Assembly (NCBI GenBank): GCA_910575165.1
Contig: CAJTDS010000003.1
Span: 1 to 64,000, forward strand
Source of the DNA: Eggerthellaceae bacterium
Lineage (GTDB): Bacteria; Actinomycetota; Coriobacteriia; Coriobacteriales; Eggerthellaceae
DNA length: 64,000 nt
Direction: 5' to 3'
In this document: positions 25,684 to 34,304 of the stretch, one piece after another
Layout: every line of letters begins with the position of its first letter
Position numbering within the stretch: the first letter of the stretch is position 1
Position numbers and translations under genes: made by a program
The notes under the pieces: model-generated
The model's database searches: none
The model's input: only the letters and a program-made list of their open reading frames with translations
What the model was told of the DNA's origin: nothing

Positions 25684-28041
25684 ATGGCACTATCCATTGC
25701 TCTTGCCGGCAACCCCAACTGCGGCAAGACCACCATGTTCAACGACCTGACGGGGGCCAACCAGTACGTTGGCAACTGGCCGGGCGTTACGGTGGAGAAG
25801 AAGGAGGGCAAGTACAAAGCCGACAAGGACGTGATCATCACGGACCTGCCGGGTGTGTACTCGCTGTCGCCCTATTCCCCCGAAGAGATCGTTACCCGCG
25901 ACTACCTGCTCAGCGGCACCCCCGACGCGGTCATCAACCTGGTCGACGGCACCAGCCTTGAGCGCAACCTGTACCTGACCAGCCAGATCCTGGAGCTGGG
26001 CGTGCCGGTGGTGGTGGCCCTCAACATGATGGACCTGGTGGAGAAGCGCGGCGACAAGATTGACGTCGACGCCCTCTCCAAGCAGCTGGGCTGTCCTGTG
26101 GTGCCCACCACCGCCCTGCGCGGCAAGGGCCTCGACGACCTCATGTCCACCGCCATCGCCCAGGCCAAGGCCGGCAAGGCGCCGAAGCCCTCCATGAAGT
26201 TCGACGCCGCGGTGGAAGACGCCCTTTCCCAGATCGAGGCCATCGTGGGCTCGGCGGTGCCGGCCAACGAGAAGCGCTGGTTCGCCATCAAGCTGTTCGA
26301 GGGCGAGTCGCTGACGGAGCAGGCGCTGAAGCTGCCCGCCGACTCCATGGACAAGGTCGCCTCTATCCGCGAGGCCATGGAGGGCAAGCTGGACGACGAC
26401 GCGGAGTCCATCGTTACCGGCGAGCGCTACGACGCCATTGCCCATGTGGTCGACCGCTGCGTGAAGAAGGCCCCGGCCACCATGACCACCACCCAGAAGA
26501 TCGACCGCGTGGTCACCAACCGCATTCTGGGCCTCCCCATTTTCATCGTTATCATGACGCTGGTGTACTACATCTCGGTGTCCACCGTGGGCACCATCGC
26601 CACCGACTGGGCCAACGACGGCCTGTTCGGCGACGGCTGGCTCTACACCGGCACCGAGCAGTACGACGAGGCGGTGGAGGAGTTTGAAGCGGCGCTTGAG
26701 ACCGCCGAGGGCGTAGCCGCGTTCGAGGCGGGCACGCTTGAGGAGCCCGACCCGGCCGAGTTCGGTCTGTGGCATCCCGGCGTGCCGGTGGTGGTGGAGG
26801 AGTGGCTGACCTCCGTCGACTGCGCGCCGTGGCTGCAAAGCCTGCTGCTCGACGGCATCATCGCCGGCGTGGGCGCGGTGCTCGGCTTCGTTCCCCAGCT
26901 GATCATCCTGTTCCTGCTGCTCTCCTTCCTGGAGGGCTGCGGCTACATGGCCCGCGTCGCCTTCATCATGGACCGGGTGTTCCGCCGTTTCGGGCTGTCG
27001 GGCAAGTCGTTCATCCCCATGCTCATCTCCAGCGGCTGCGGCGTGCCCGGCGTCATGGCCACCAAGACCATCGAGAACGAGAAGGACCGCCGCATGACGG
27101 TCATGACCACCACGATGATCCCCTGCGGCGCGAAGCTGCCCATCATCGCGCTGGTGTTCGGCGCCCTGGCCGGCGAGTTCTACGAGGGAACCTGGTGGGT
27201 GGCCCCCCTGTTCTACTTCCTGGGCCTGTTCGCCATCATCATCAGCTGCATCATGCTGAAGAAGACCCGCGCCTTCGCCGGCGAGGCCACTCCCTTCATC
27301 ATGGAGCTGCCGCAGTACCACCTGCCCACGGCCAAGAACGTGCTGCTGGCCACCTGGGAGCGCGTCAAGGCCTACATCGTGAAGGCCGGCACCATCATCT
27401 TCCTGTCCTCCATCGTCATCTGGTTCCTGCTGAACTTCGGCATGTACGAGGGCGCCTTCGGTCTGCTCGACACCGAGGCCGACGATTACATCCAGTACTC
27501 GCTTATGGCCGGCACCGGCAGCTTCCTCTCCTGGATCTTCATGCCGCTGGGCTTCGGCAACTGGGAGGCCGTGGCCACCACCGTCACGGGCCTTGTGGCC
27601 AAGGAGAACGTGGTGGCTACCGTGGGCATCATCACGAGCCTGGGCGAAGTGGGCGAGGACGATCCCACCATCTGGGCATCTTTTGCCACCCTTATGGGCG
27701 GAAGCTCCGTGGCGATCATGGCCTTCTGCGCCTTCAACCTGCTGTGCGCCCCCTGCTTCGCCGCCATCGGCGCTATCCGCAACCAGATGCGCTCGGCCAA
27801 GTGGACCTGGGCTACCATCGGGTACCTGTGCGGGTTCGCGTGGGTGGTCGCCCTTCTGATCTACCAGCTGGGCGGCCTTGCCACCGGCGAGGTGGGCTTC
27901 AGCTTCTGGACCGTGGTGGCCGTGGTGCTGCTGGCGCTGATGCTGTTCCAGATTTTCCGTCCCACCCCCGACTTCCAGAAGAAGGACCAGAAGAAGGCGG
28001 CCAAGCTGGAGTCGGCCGGCGAGGCCAAGGCCAACGCCTAG
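25684..28041 (+). CDS. feoB: Ferrous iron transporter FeoB
   Basis: 785-residue polytopic protein with an N-terminal G domain: G1 GNPNCGKT (9-16), G3 region DLPGVYSLSPYSPEE, and NMMD as G4. The membrane part includes the conserved VPQLIILFLLLSFLEGCGYMARV and Gate motifs with SSGCGVPG and IPCGAKLP. Between the first two TM helices is an acidic loop of about 50 residues. It transports Fe2+ across the cytoplasmic membrane, with GTP hydrolysis controlling the gate. It is the core of the feo operon. Confidence 0.97.
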   Translation: MALSIALAGNPNCGKTTMFNDLTGANQYVGNWPGVTVEKKEGKYKADKDVIITDLPGVYSLSPYSPEEIVTRDYLLSGTPDAVINLVDGTSLERNLYLTSQILELGVPVVVALNMMDLVEKRGDKIDVDALSKQLGCPVVPTTALRGKGLDDLMSTAIAQAKAGKAPKPSMKFDAAVEDALSQIEAIVGSAVPANEKRWFAIKLFEGESLTEQALKLPADSMDKVASIREAMEGKLDDDAESIVTGERYDAIAHVVDRCVKKAPATMTTTQKIDRVVTNRILGLPIFIVIMTLVYYISVSTVGTIATDWANDGLFGDGWLYTGTEQYDEAVEEFEAALETAEGVAAFEAGTLEEPDPAEFGLWHPGVPVVVEEWLTSVDCAPWLQSLLLDGIIAGVGAVLGFVPQLIILFLLLSFLEGCGYMARVAFIMDRVFRRFGLSGKSFIPMLISSGCGVPGVMATKTIENEKDRRMTVMTTTMIPCGAKLPIIALVFGALAGEFYEGTWWVAPLFYFLGLFAIIISCIMLKKTRAFAGEATPFIMELPQYHLPTAKNVLLATWERVKAYIVKAGTIIFLSSIVIWFLLNFGMYEGAFGLLDTEADDYIQYSLMAGTGSFLSWIFMPLGFGNWEAVATTVTGLVAKENVVATVGIITSLGEVGEDDPTIWASFATLMGGSSVAIMAFCAFNLLCAPCFAAIGAIRNQMRSAKWTWATIGYLCGFAWVVALLIYQLGGLATGEVGFSFWTVVAVVLLALMLFQIFRPTPDFQKKDQKKAAKLESAGEAKANA

Positions 28042-28083
28042 GACTTGCTGCGAACTCGACCCGTCCGAAGGAGGAGACCCACC

Positions 28084-28335
28084 GTGCAGGATTTGACGTT
28101 TACGCCCTCTACTGCGATCATCTTACTGGTCGTCGCTGCCCTGGTGGTGCTGGCGGTGCGGCGGATGGTGCGCAAGGGCCTGTGCGACTGCCACAGCGAC
28201 GGAGGCTGCTCCGGGTGCTCGGGCTGTTCGCACGGGGCTGCGTCGAAGGCGTCGGAGGACGGCGCCGGGACTGCTGGGCCTTCGTGCAGCTGCGCGGCGG
28301 TGCGTGAGATGTCGGACCGGCTGAGCCGCCTGTAA
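28084..28335 (+). CDS. FeoB-associated Cys-rich membrane protein
   Basis: 83 residues: one N-terminal TM helix (TAIILLVVAALVVLAVRRMV) followed by CDCHSDGGCSGCSGCSHG and a second Cys pair CSC. Such peptides follow feoB in many anaerobes and are thought to help iron handling at the membrane. The GTG start has AGGAGGAG seven bases upstream. It lies 42 bp after feoB. Confidence 0.85.
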   Translation: MQDLTFTPSTAIILLVVAALVVLAVRRMVRKGLCDCHSDGGCSGCSGCSHGAASKASEDGAGTAGPSCSCAAVREMSDRLSRL

Positions 28336-28411
28336 GGGCTCGGCCTTCGGGCAGAGCGGCAGCGGTATAACTGCGCCGGATCGGCTGGTCTTCGGGTGGT
28401 TCGGTACTCCT

Positions 28412-28448
28412 GAGATCCCGTGGCTCCTGGCTGGGGCCGCGGGGTCTC
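28412..28448 (+). terminator. Rho-independent terminator of the feo operon
   Basis: Arms 28412-28427 and 28433-28448 pair over 16 bases if three G-U pairs are allowed, loop of 5, followed by TCGTTT. It lies between the Cys-rich gene and the DtxR gene, so the regulator may have its own promoter. Confidence 0.6.
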
Positions 28449-28546
28449 TCGTTTCTGGAGCGCCGCGGCATGCGCATCGCCGATTTCGCTTGGCGAACCT
28501 CTCGGCTGTGGTACCATGGTGGCACCGTCGAAGTGAGGAGTCGTCT

Positions 28547-28927
28547 GTGGAAAAAGTATCTATGTCCCACGAGGATTACCTGGAAGCCATCGTGATGCTG
28601 GGCGGCAGCGTCTCGTCGCCGGTTCGCTCGGTCGATGTAGCAAACAAGCTGGGAGTTTCCAAGGCTTCCGTTTCCAAGGCCATCTCGCTTCTGAAGGAGC
28701 AGGGGCTGGTAGATCAGCCTTACTACGGCGACATCACCCTGACCGCCGACGGCTACGCCTACGGGCACGCTGTGCTCGAGCGCCATGAGCTTCTGTGCGC
28801 GTTCCTGGAGAAGGCGCTGGGCATCGACGCCCAAACCGCCGAGGAGGAGGCGTGCAAGATGGAGCACGCCATCAGCGACGAGTCTTTCGAAAAGTGGCGC
28901 GATTATATCCAATCCCTTAATTTGTAA
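28547..28927 (+). CDS. DtxR-family metal-dependent regulator
   Basis: 126 residues: an N-terminal winged helix (EDYLEAIVMLGG; VDVANKLGVSKASVSKAISLLKEQGLV) and a dimerisation/metal domain with GHAVLERHELLCAFLEKALG and EEACKMEHAISDESFEKW, where the expected His/Glu/Cys metal ligands are seen. There is no C-terminal SH3 domain, as in the short MntR-like forms. GAGGAG lies before the GTG start. Its position after feoB suggests it represses feo when Fe2+ is plentiful. Confidence 0.9.
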   Translation: MEKVSMSHEDYLEAIVMLGGSVSSPVRSVDVANKLGVSKASVSKAISLLKEQGLVDQPYYGDITLTADGYAYGHAVLERHELLCAFLEKALGIDAQTAEEEACKMEHAISDESFEKWRDYIQSLNL

Positions 28928-29041
28928 CCGTTTTCCATCCTCTCGCCCTGCGGGGCATCCCGCTGTGCTATCCTGATTGGTGCTTCTTGCATCAAACGAA
29001 CCGTAAACGAACCACATCTCGCAAAGGGGCACTGCTACTTT

Positions 29042-30421
29042 ATGACCCGACGGGGCAACATCGTCAGCTACGATGACGCTTTGCGCGCGCGATCTGCGCG
29101 GGAGCGTTACGTTCCGTCGTCTGCGGACGCCATGGGCCATATCGTCGACTTGAGCGACCGCTTGAACCAGGGATTCGTGTCGCCGTTCAGGAGCGGCGGC
29201 GTGTCCGCTGGCTCCGCGCGGCCTTCTGCGACCGCCGCGGGGCGCTCTTCGGGAGCTGCGGGTTACGCCCGCCGTCAGGTTCCCGGCAATCGGGTCGAAT
29301 CCTCGTCCGCCGCATCGCTGCGTCCGGGGGCGTCCGCCCCGTTGCGCCGCGCCGTCGGCTCCGCTCGCTCTTCCAGCCGGATGCCGCTTGCCCCGGGCCA
29401 ATCGTCCCGGGACGATGGACGCTTTGCGCCGTCGGACTCCGCTTATCGCGCGAACAACTTCTCCGCAGGTCGGGAGCGCTTCGATGCAACGCCGTCCTGG
29501 TACGACCAGGGATTCGACCCGGCGTTCTACGGCGATGGCTCCCGCGGGGAATCGCAGCGCCGCGACCGCGCGGCGGGCCGCTCCGGAGGGATCTCTCTTC
29601 CCGCCGTCCCCGCGCCGTCCGTTTCGCGACGCGGCTCCTCTGCGGCGCGCACCGCTCCTAGCTGGTACGACGGGTCCGCCGACGACCAGGTGTTCTGGGA
29701 CGAGGAGCCCGCAACCGGCGAAGCGTCCGGGGTTGGCCGCTCGGCGGTGTACACCCCCGACGACTACGAAGAGGACGTGCGCCGCGACGAAGAGGCCTCG
29801 GGCCGCTCGAAGCGCGAGGAGCGCAAGCGCGCCAAGCGCAAGGAGCAGGCCGACCGCAAGTTCGACCGGCAGTTCGGCTCGGACGAGCCCGCGACGGGCG
29901 CCGGCGGCCCGCGCGCGGCGGTGTACAAGGGCGAGATGGGAACCAAGCAGCGCAAGGCCACGCGCATGCAGCGCAGCGGGGCCAACGAATCGGCCCGCAC
30001 GCTGTCCTCGTCGGCCTCGAAGGAGCACGCCGGCGGCGGCGTCGTCCGCGGGCTGCGAAACGTTCTTCTGGGCGTGGGGCTTCTCGTGGCTCTGGGCGTG
30101 TTCCTGTACGAACCTGCCCAGCAATACTACCAGGCGCTTCGCGAGCACGACCGGTTGGAGGCCGAGTACGCGTCCGTGGAGGCGCGTCACGGGCGGCTGC
30201 AGACCGACCTGGCCGACCTGCAGACCGATTCGGGCTTGGAGGCGCGGGCGCACCAGCAGCTGGGCTGGGTGAAGAAGGGCGAGCAAACCGCCAACGTGCG
30301 GGGGCTGGACGTGGACATCACCGAGAACAGCCTGCTGCAGGCCAACATCGACCCTGCGGACATAGAGCTTCCGCAAACGTGGTACTCGCCGATCCTCGAC
30401 CCGCTGTTCGGGGTAGAGTAG
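29042..30421 (+). CDS. DivIC/FtsB-like septum protein with long disordered N-terminus
   Basis: 459 residues. The first about 340 are Ser/Arg/Ala/Pro-rich and look disordered. Then comes one TM helix (GLRNVLLGVGLLVALGVFLY), followed by a coiled coil (YQALREHDRLEAEYASVEARHGRLQTDLADLQ) of the septum-formation initiator type and a short tail. DivIC/FtsB bridge division proteins at the septum. The long cytoplasmic head is unusual for the family but seen in actinobacteria. A strong terminator follows at 30438. Confidence 0.75.
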   Translation: MTRRGNIVSYDDALRARSARERYVPSSADAMGHIVDLSDRLNQGFVSPFRSGGVSAGSARPSATAAGRSSGAAGYARRQVPGNRVESSSAASLRPGASAPLRRAVGSARSSSRMPLAPGQSSRDDGRFAPSDSAYRANNFSAGRERFDATPSWYDQGFDPAFYGDGSRGESQRRDRAAGRSGGISLPAVPAPSVSRRGSSAARTAPSWYDGSADDQVFWDEEPATGEASGVGRSAVYTPDDYEEDVRRDEEASGRSKREERKRAKRKEQADRKFDRQFGSDEPATGAGGPRAAVYKGEMGTKQRKATRMQRSGANESARTLSSSASKEHAGGGVVRGLRNVLLGVGLLVALGVFLYEPAQQYYQALREHDRLEAEYASVEARHGRLQTDLADLQTDSGLEARAHQQLGWVKKGEQTANVRGLDVDITENSLLQANIDPADIELPQTWYSPILDPLFGVE

Positions 30422-30437
30422 GCGGCAGGCAGCTGAG

Positions 30438-30462
30438 ACGGGCCTTTCGGGGCCCGTTTTCC
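30438..30462 (+). terminator. Rho-independent terminator after the DivIC-like gene
   Basis: Arms ACGGGCC (30438-30444) and GGCCCGT (30451-30457), loop of six, followed by a TTTT run (30457-30460). Confidence 0.8.
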
Positions 30463-30530
30463 GTAAAGGGGCGTGGCCCTCGGCCGCGATGCCGGGCGGC
30501 CGAGGCGGTTTCGATCAGGAAGGAACTCTC

Positions 30531-31502
30531 GTGGGATACATCGCTGGAAGGTACGCGGCGCTGGACATCGGTACGGTGACCTGCCGATTGCTGGTCGCGG
30601 ACGTGGGCGCGGCCGGTGAAGTGTGCGTCCTTGCGAAGCGCTACGCCATCACGAACCTGGGTCAGGGCGTGGACGCAACGGGTCGCTTGAGCGAAGAGGC
30701 TATGGGGCGAGTACGCGCAACGGTGGCCTCCTACATGGAGACGCTCGCGGCGCTGCAGGCTGAGACTGGCGTTCCTGCGAAGCTGACTGCCGTGGCAACG
30801 TCGGCGGCCCGCGATGCTGAGAACGCCGACGAGTTCCGCGCCATGCTGGCCGGTCTGGGCGTGACGCTGGCCGTCATCCCCGGGCAGCGCGAGGCGGCGC
30901 TGTCGTTTCTGGGGGCCGGCAGTGCGTTTGCGGGAGAGCCGGTGGTGGTGGTCGACATCGGCGGCGGCTCCACCGAGGTGGTGGGCGGCATCGCCGGCGC
31001 CGACCCGCAGCTGGCCCGTTCCTTCGACATAGGGTGCCGTCGCGTGACCGAGCGCTTTCTGCACGCCGACCCGCCCGCACCCGACGAGCTGGCGGCAGCC
31101 CGACAGTGGACCTACGGGCAGTTTGCCCCTTACTTTCAGGAGCTGCGCGATGCGGGCTTGGGCGGCGCGCGCTTGGTGGCGGTGGCGGGCACGGCCACCA
31201 CGGTGGTGTCGGTGCGCGACGCCATGGAGGTGTACGACTCGGCGCGCGTGCACAAGTCGCAGGTGACGCGCAGCCAGCTGGACGAGGTGTACCGCCGGTT
31301 CTCCTCGGTGCCGCTGGACGGGCGCCGGCGCATCGTAGGCCTCGACCCGGGCCGCGCGCCGGTGATCGTAGCCGGCATGGTCATTCTGCAAGAGGTGCTG
31401 GAGGCCGCTGGGGCCGACAGCTTCACCGTCAGCGAGTCCGACATCCTGGAAGGCATCATCTTAAACGCCGCGGCGGGCTTTCCGAGCGGCGGCTGCGACT
31501 AG
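30531..31502 (+). CDS. ppx: Exopolyphosphatase / Ppx-GppA family
   Basis: 323 residues of the ASKHA phosphatase fold: ALDIGTVTCRLLVADV at the start (phosphate-1 motif) and VVVDIGGGSTEVVGG in the middle. These enzymes hydrolyse polyphosphate or pppGpp. The GTG start has AGGAAGG nine bases upstream. The gene ends four bases into the convergent vapC stop; both stops share the CTAG at 31499-31502. Confidence 0.88.
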   Translation: MGYIAGRYAALDIGTVTCRLLVADVGAAGEVCVLAKRYAITNLGQGVDATGRLSEEAMGRVRATVASYMETLAALQAETGVPAKLTAVATSAARDAENADEFRAMLAGLGVTLAVIPGQREAALSFLGAGSAFAGEPVVVVDIGGGSTEVVGGIAGADPQLARSFDIGCRRVTERFLHADPPAPDELAAARQWTYGQFAPYFQELRDAGLGGARLVAVAGTATTVVSVRDAMEVYDSARVHKSQVTRSQLDEVYRRFSSVPLDGRRRIVGLDPGRAPVIVAGMVILQEVLEAAGADSFTVSESDILEGIILNAAAGFPSGGCD

Positions 31503-31918
31503 CGGCGGCTGCGGAAATCGACTTCCTCCCAGTCCTCGATTGCAAGCCCCTTCACGCGCTTGAACTCGCGGACGTTTCTTGTCACCAGCGTAGCCTGCAG
31601 GGCTAGGGCTGTAGCGGCGATCATCATATCGTTCGGCCCGATGGGAGTGCCGTCGAGGCGCAGCTGGTTGCGGATGGCTCCGTAGGCTCGCGCGCAGCGC
31701 TCGTCGAAGGGGGCTATGGCGAACGGGGCGAGGAAGCGCTCCGTTGCGCGACGGGTCTCCTGCGGCCGGGCGCTCTTCTGGATTCCGAACTCCAGCTCCG
31801 CGACGGCCACAGCGGGGATTGCGAACTGCTTGGGGTTGCACGACTCCATCACTTTGAGGGTGCCCGGAAGCTTTCCCCGCATGAGGTCGACGCAGATGCA
31901 TGTATCGAGAATGTACAC
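31499..31918 (-). CDS. vapC: VapC-type PIN toxin
   Basis: 139-residue PIN ribonuclease. Acidic catalytic residues are seen in YILDTCICVDLMRG (first Asp), VAELEFG (Glu), FDERCARAYGAIR and GPNDMMIAATAL (Asp pair). Such toxins cut RNA and are held in check by the antitoxin just upstream. It is transcribed on the minus strand after the antitoxin with a gap of 10 bp. Confidence 0.9.
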   Translation of the reverse strand: MYILDTCICVDLMRGKLPGTLKVMESCNPKQFAIPAVAVAELEFGIQKSARPQETRRATERFLAPFAIAPFDERCARAYGAIRNQLRLDGTPIGPNDMMIAATALALQATLVTRNVREFKRVKGLAIEDWEEVDFRSRR

Positions 31919-31928
31919 GAAGCCCCTC

Positions 31929-32168
31929 CTATTCGAACCAATCGCACGAATCGTCGAGCGAGGGGTCGAGGTCGGAATCGTCCACGGAGAAGCCGTCGGG
32001 TAGGCAGCCGTAGACGCTTTCCCAGTAGCCGGCAGGCCAGCTCGAGCCGTCCGTGGCGCGCCGGATTACGCTGGCGGCGTAGCTGGAAAGCGAGACCCCC
32101 TCGGCAGCGGCGCATCGGCGCAGCGAGTCCATGACGGCATCGTTCATGTAAAGGGAAAGCTGCGGCAT
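31929..32168 (-). CDS. vapB: Ribbon-helix-helix antitoxin of the VapBC pair
   Basis: 79 residues. The N-terminal part (QLSLYMNDAVMDSLRRCAAAEGVSLSSYAASVIRRA) is a ribbon-helix-helix DNA-binding domain. The acidic tail rich in Asp (VDDSDLDPSLDDSCDWFE) is the likely toxin-binding region. The start is set at 32168, with AAAGGATG upstream. It probably represses its own promoter through the dyad at 32191-32211. Confidence 0.85.
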   Translation of the reverse strand: MPQLSLYMNDAVMDSLRRCAAAEGVSLSSYAASVIRRATDGSSWPAGYWESVYGCLPDGFSVDDSDLDPSLDDSCDWFE

Positions 32169-32190
32169 GAAGGCATCCTTTCCGAAACAA

Positions 32191-32211
32191 GTATATGGAG
32201 CAAGTATATAC
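32191..32211 (-). promoter_or_regulatory. Candidate operator of the vapBC operon
   Basis: Perfect arms GTATAT (32191-32196) and ATATAC (32206-32211) with a 9-bp centre, plus a direct repeat CAAGTATAT (32188-32196, 32201-32209). It lies 23 bp before the vapB start, where a ribbon-helix-helix antitoxin would bind. Confidence 0.6.
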
Positions 32212-32313
32212 GTTACGAAAAGGGTTCGCAACGCCGCGATGCGTTTTCCGAGCAGCGCCTAAGCCATCGCCCGCCGCATGCGGGCTATGCGCTATCATGG
32301 TGGGCGCGGTAGG

Positions 32314-32398
32314 GGGGGCGTGGCGGAATTGGCAGACGCAGCGGACTTAAAATCCGCCGCCGCAAGGTATGTGGGTTCGAACCCCACCGCCCCTACCA
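32314..32398 (+). tRNA. tRNA-Leu (anticodon UAA)
   Basis: Long-variable-arm tRNA: acceptor GGGGGCG pairs with CGCCCCT (one G-U), anticodon stem GCGGA/TCCGC with loop CTTAAAA (anticodon TAA), extended variable arm, T-arm GTGGG TTCGAAC CCCAC, and ACCA encoded at the 3' end. Confidence 0.95.
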
Positions 32399-32406
32399 GC
32401 TTGCCC

Positions 32407-34068
32407 CTATCCCCGCTCCACCAAGTCGAGCAGCTGTTGGCGCGAATGCACTCCCAGCTTGCGGTAGATGTGCGACACGTGGGAGTTCACGGTGGCGGGG
32501 GATACGGACAGGTCGTCGGCTATGCGGGCGGCCGAGCGGCCCTTCGCCACCAGCGTCATTACCTCAAGCTCGCGCTCCGACAAGGCGAAGCGGCTTGCCA
32601 CCTGGCGCATCTTGTCTCGGAAGGGCGACGCGGCGGGCCGCTTCGGCATGGCGGCCAGCACCTTGACGCAATCGCGGTCGGTGAAGGCGAAGGTGAAGGC
32701 GAACGCCACGGCAAGCCCCATCCCTACGGTGAGCGCCTGGATGCCCAGGGGCGTGTGCGCGCTGGCGATGGCGTGGCCAAGCCCTATGCCGGCCAGGGCG
32801 GCCAAAGCCCACACCGCGCGGAACAGGCTGAACACCATCACCGGGTTGACCCTGAAGCCCACGCAGATTTGGTAGGCCACCACCAGCATGGTCACCTGGA
32901 AGAAGTACGACGCCAAATCGAGCAGCGTGTGGGCAAGCCAGTTTCCCGCCAGCAGACTGGGGATGCACAGCACCACCCCTAGCATCATGAGAAACGCTAC
33001 GCGGTACACCGCCGACACGCCGCGCACGTCGTAGGTCTCGAACAGGTAGAGCAGCCAGGCAGTGCTTGCCAGCTTGAGCCCCAGGCCCAGCAGGTTCGCA
33101 GCCCCCGCGTAGAACGTGAGCGCGGTGCCCGAGAGCAGCAGGTTGCGCACGGCCTCCACGGCGGTGATGGCGATGAGCAGGCACAGGCAGAAGCGCAGCA
33201 GGATGGAGCGGTTTCGTTGCGAAAGCCGCTGCAGCGTGGTGCTGGGCAGCAGGGCGCCAAGCGACGGCGGCTGCCGTTTGACGTCTTGCTGCCCGTCCGA
33301 AGCCACGCGGCTTTCCTCTTCCGCATCGGTCCCGCCCGCGCGGTTTCGGTTGTCTGCGGCGCCGCGCGGCTGCAGCTGTGCGAGGCCGGCGGTCCCTGCG
33401 ATCAGCAGCCCCATGGACGCCAGGGGCAGCGCCGAGCCGATCGCGGCAGAGACCCAGGTGTTCACAAGGTCGGTGGTCAGCACGTTGGCAAGCCCATAGG
33501 CCAGCACGGCGGTGACTGCCACGCTGAGCGCCAGCCCCATGAGGTCGTGGCGCAGGCAGAACACGTTGTACCAGGCAAGGAACAGCCAGGCGAACCCGAC
33601 GCCCACGGCCACGGCGGCTATGTAGATGAGGGGGAAGGCCAGGTCGGGCTGCAGGGCGCTGGCCGGTCCCAGGAAGCTGCCGAGGCTGGCCAGCGCCCCC
33701 AGGGCGACCAGCGCCCGCTTGCGCTGCAGGAGCGCCTGGGCCTTTCGCGACCAGATGGCCGACAGCGCCAGCAGGCCGACGCAGACGGTAAGCGACACCC
33801 AGCGCAGGTCGTGGAAGGGCTCGGCGTAGGTGATGGGGTCGGGCAGCGCTATGCAGAGGATGTTCCAGGTCTGGCAGAGGGCGAATCCCAGCACCAGGGG
33901 CGCGGAACAGCCGCGGAGCATGGCGCCTGCGGCCTTGGCGGTGGGGATGTGCAGCCGTTTCGCAACCGAGCCGGTCCTGCGCCCGCCCGCATCCGGCGCC
34001 CCCGCAGCGGCTTTTCGCCCTTGCCCATCCTGCGTCCGCGGCGCCGACGATCTGTCGAGTCTTGTCAC
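32407..34068 (-). CDS. LuxR-family regulator with polytopic membrane N-terminus
   Basis: 553 residues: a basic Ala/Gly-rich head, about twelve hydrophobic segments (about 55-470) and a C-terminal LuxR helix-turn-helix beginning FALSERELEVMTLVAKGRSAARIADDLSVSPATVNSHVSHIYRKLGVHSRQQLLDLVERG. The GTG start at 34068 has AAGGGAG seven bases upstream; a TTG at 34143 would add 25 residues. It is divergent from the cytochrome-Mo gene at 34305, with 236 bp between, so it probably controls that operon. The ligand is unknown. Confidence 0.87.
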   Translation of the reverse strand: MTRLDRSSAPRTQDGQGRKAAAGAPDAGGRRTGSVAKRLHIPTAKAAGAMLRGCSAPLVLGFALCQTWNILCIALPDPITYAEPFHDLRWVSLTVCVGLLALSAIWSRKAQALLQRKRALVALGALASLGSFLGPASALQPDLAFPLIYIAAVAVGVGFAWLFLAWYNVFCLRHDLMGLALSVAVTAVLAYGLANVLTTDLVNTWVSAAIGSALPLASMGLLIAGTAGLAQLQPRGAADNRNRAGGTDAEEESRVASDGQQDVKRQPPSLGALLPSTTLQRLSQRNRSILLRFCLCLLIAITAVEAVRNLLLSGTALTFYAGAANLLGLGLKLASTAWLLYLFETYDVRGVSAVYRVAFLMMLGVVLCIPSLLAGNWLAHTLLDLASYFFQVTMLVVAYQICVGFRVNPVMVFSLFRAVWALAALAGIGLGHAIASAHTPLGIQALTVGMGLAVAFAFTFAFTDRDCVKVLAAMPKRPAASPFRDKMRQVASRFALSERELEVMTLVAKGRSAARIADDLSVSPATVNSHVSHIYRKLGVHSRQQLLDLVERG

Positions 34069-34304
34069 CAAGGCGTCTCCCTTTCCCGTGCCCTCGGTCC
34101 GACCGGTATCAACAGTTTCTAATGATTTCCCAAAGGTAAACAATGAAATACCAGGTCAATCCCTCACTTTATTCTATGTTGCCAAAACGATACCTTTCAT
34201 GACTTTCTGCGGATGACGTAGCGCGCGAAAGCCCGTAGGCTGCGCTTCCAAGGTCTTTTCCAAAGGGGATGAGACAAGGGTACTACAAGGAAGGGGAGCG
34301 GTCT
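34069..34304. promoter_or_regulatory. Divergent promoter region between LuxR and cytochrome-Mo genes
   Basis: A 236-bp stretch that is more AT-rich than its flanks, with the sequence around 34120-34200 unlike neighbouring DNA. No clear -35/-10 pair can be fixed by eye. Its position between a divergent regulator and target makes it the probable binding region. Confidence 0.45.

Noticed and set aside
25690-27321. Long minus-strand frame (543 codons)
   Set aside because: Antisense to feoB, same explanation.
28118-30376. Long minus-strand frame (752 codons)
   Set aside because: Crosses the DtxR and DivIC-like genes and intergenic DNA; composition is not protein-like.
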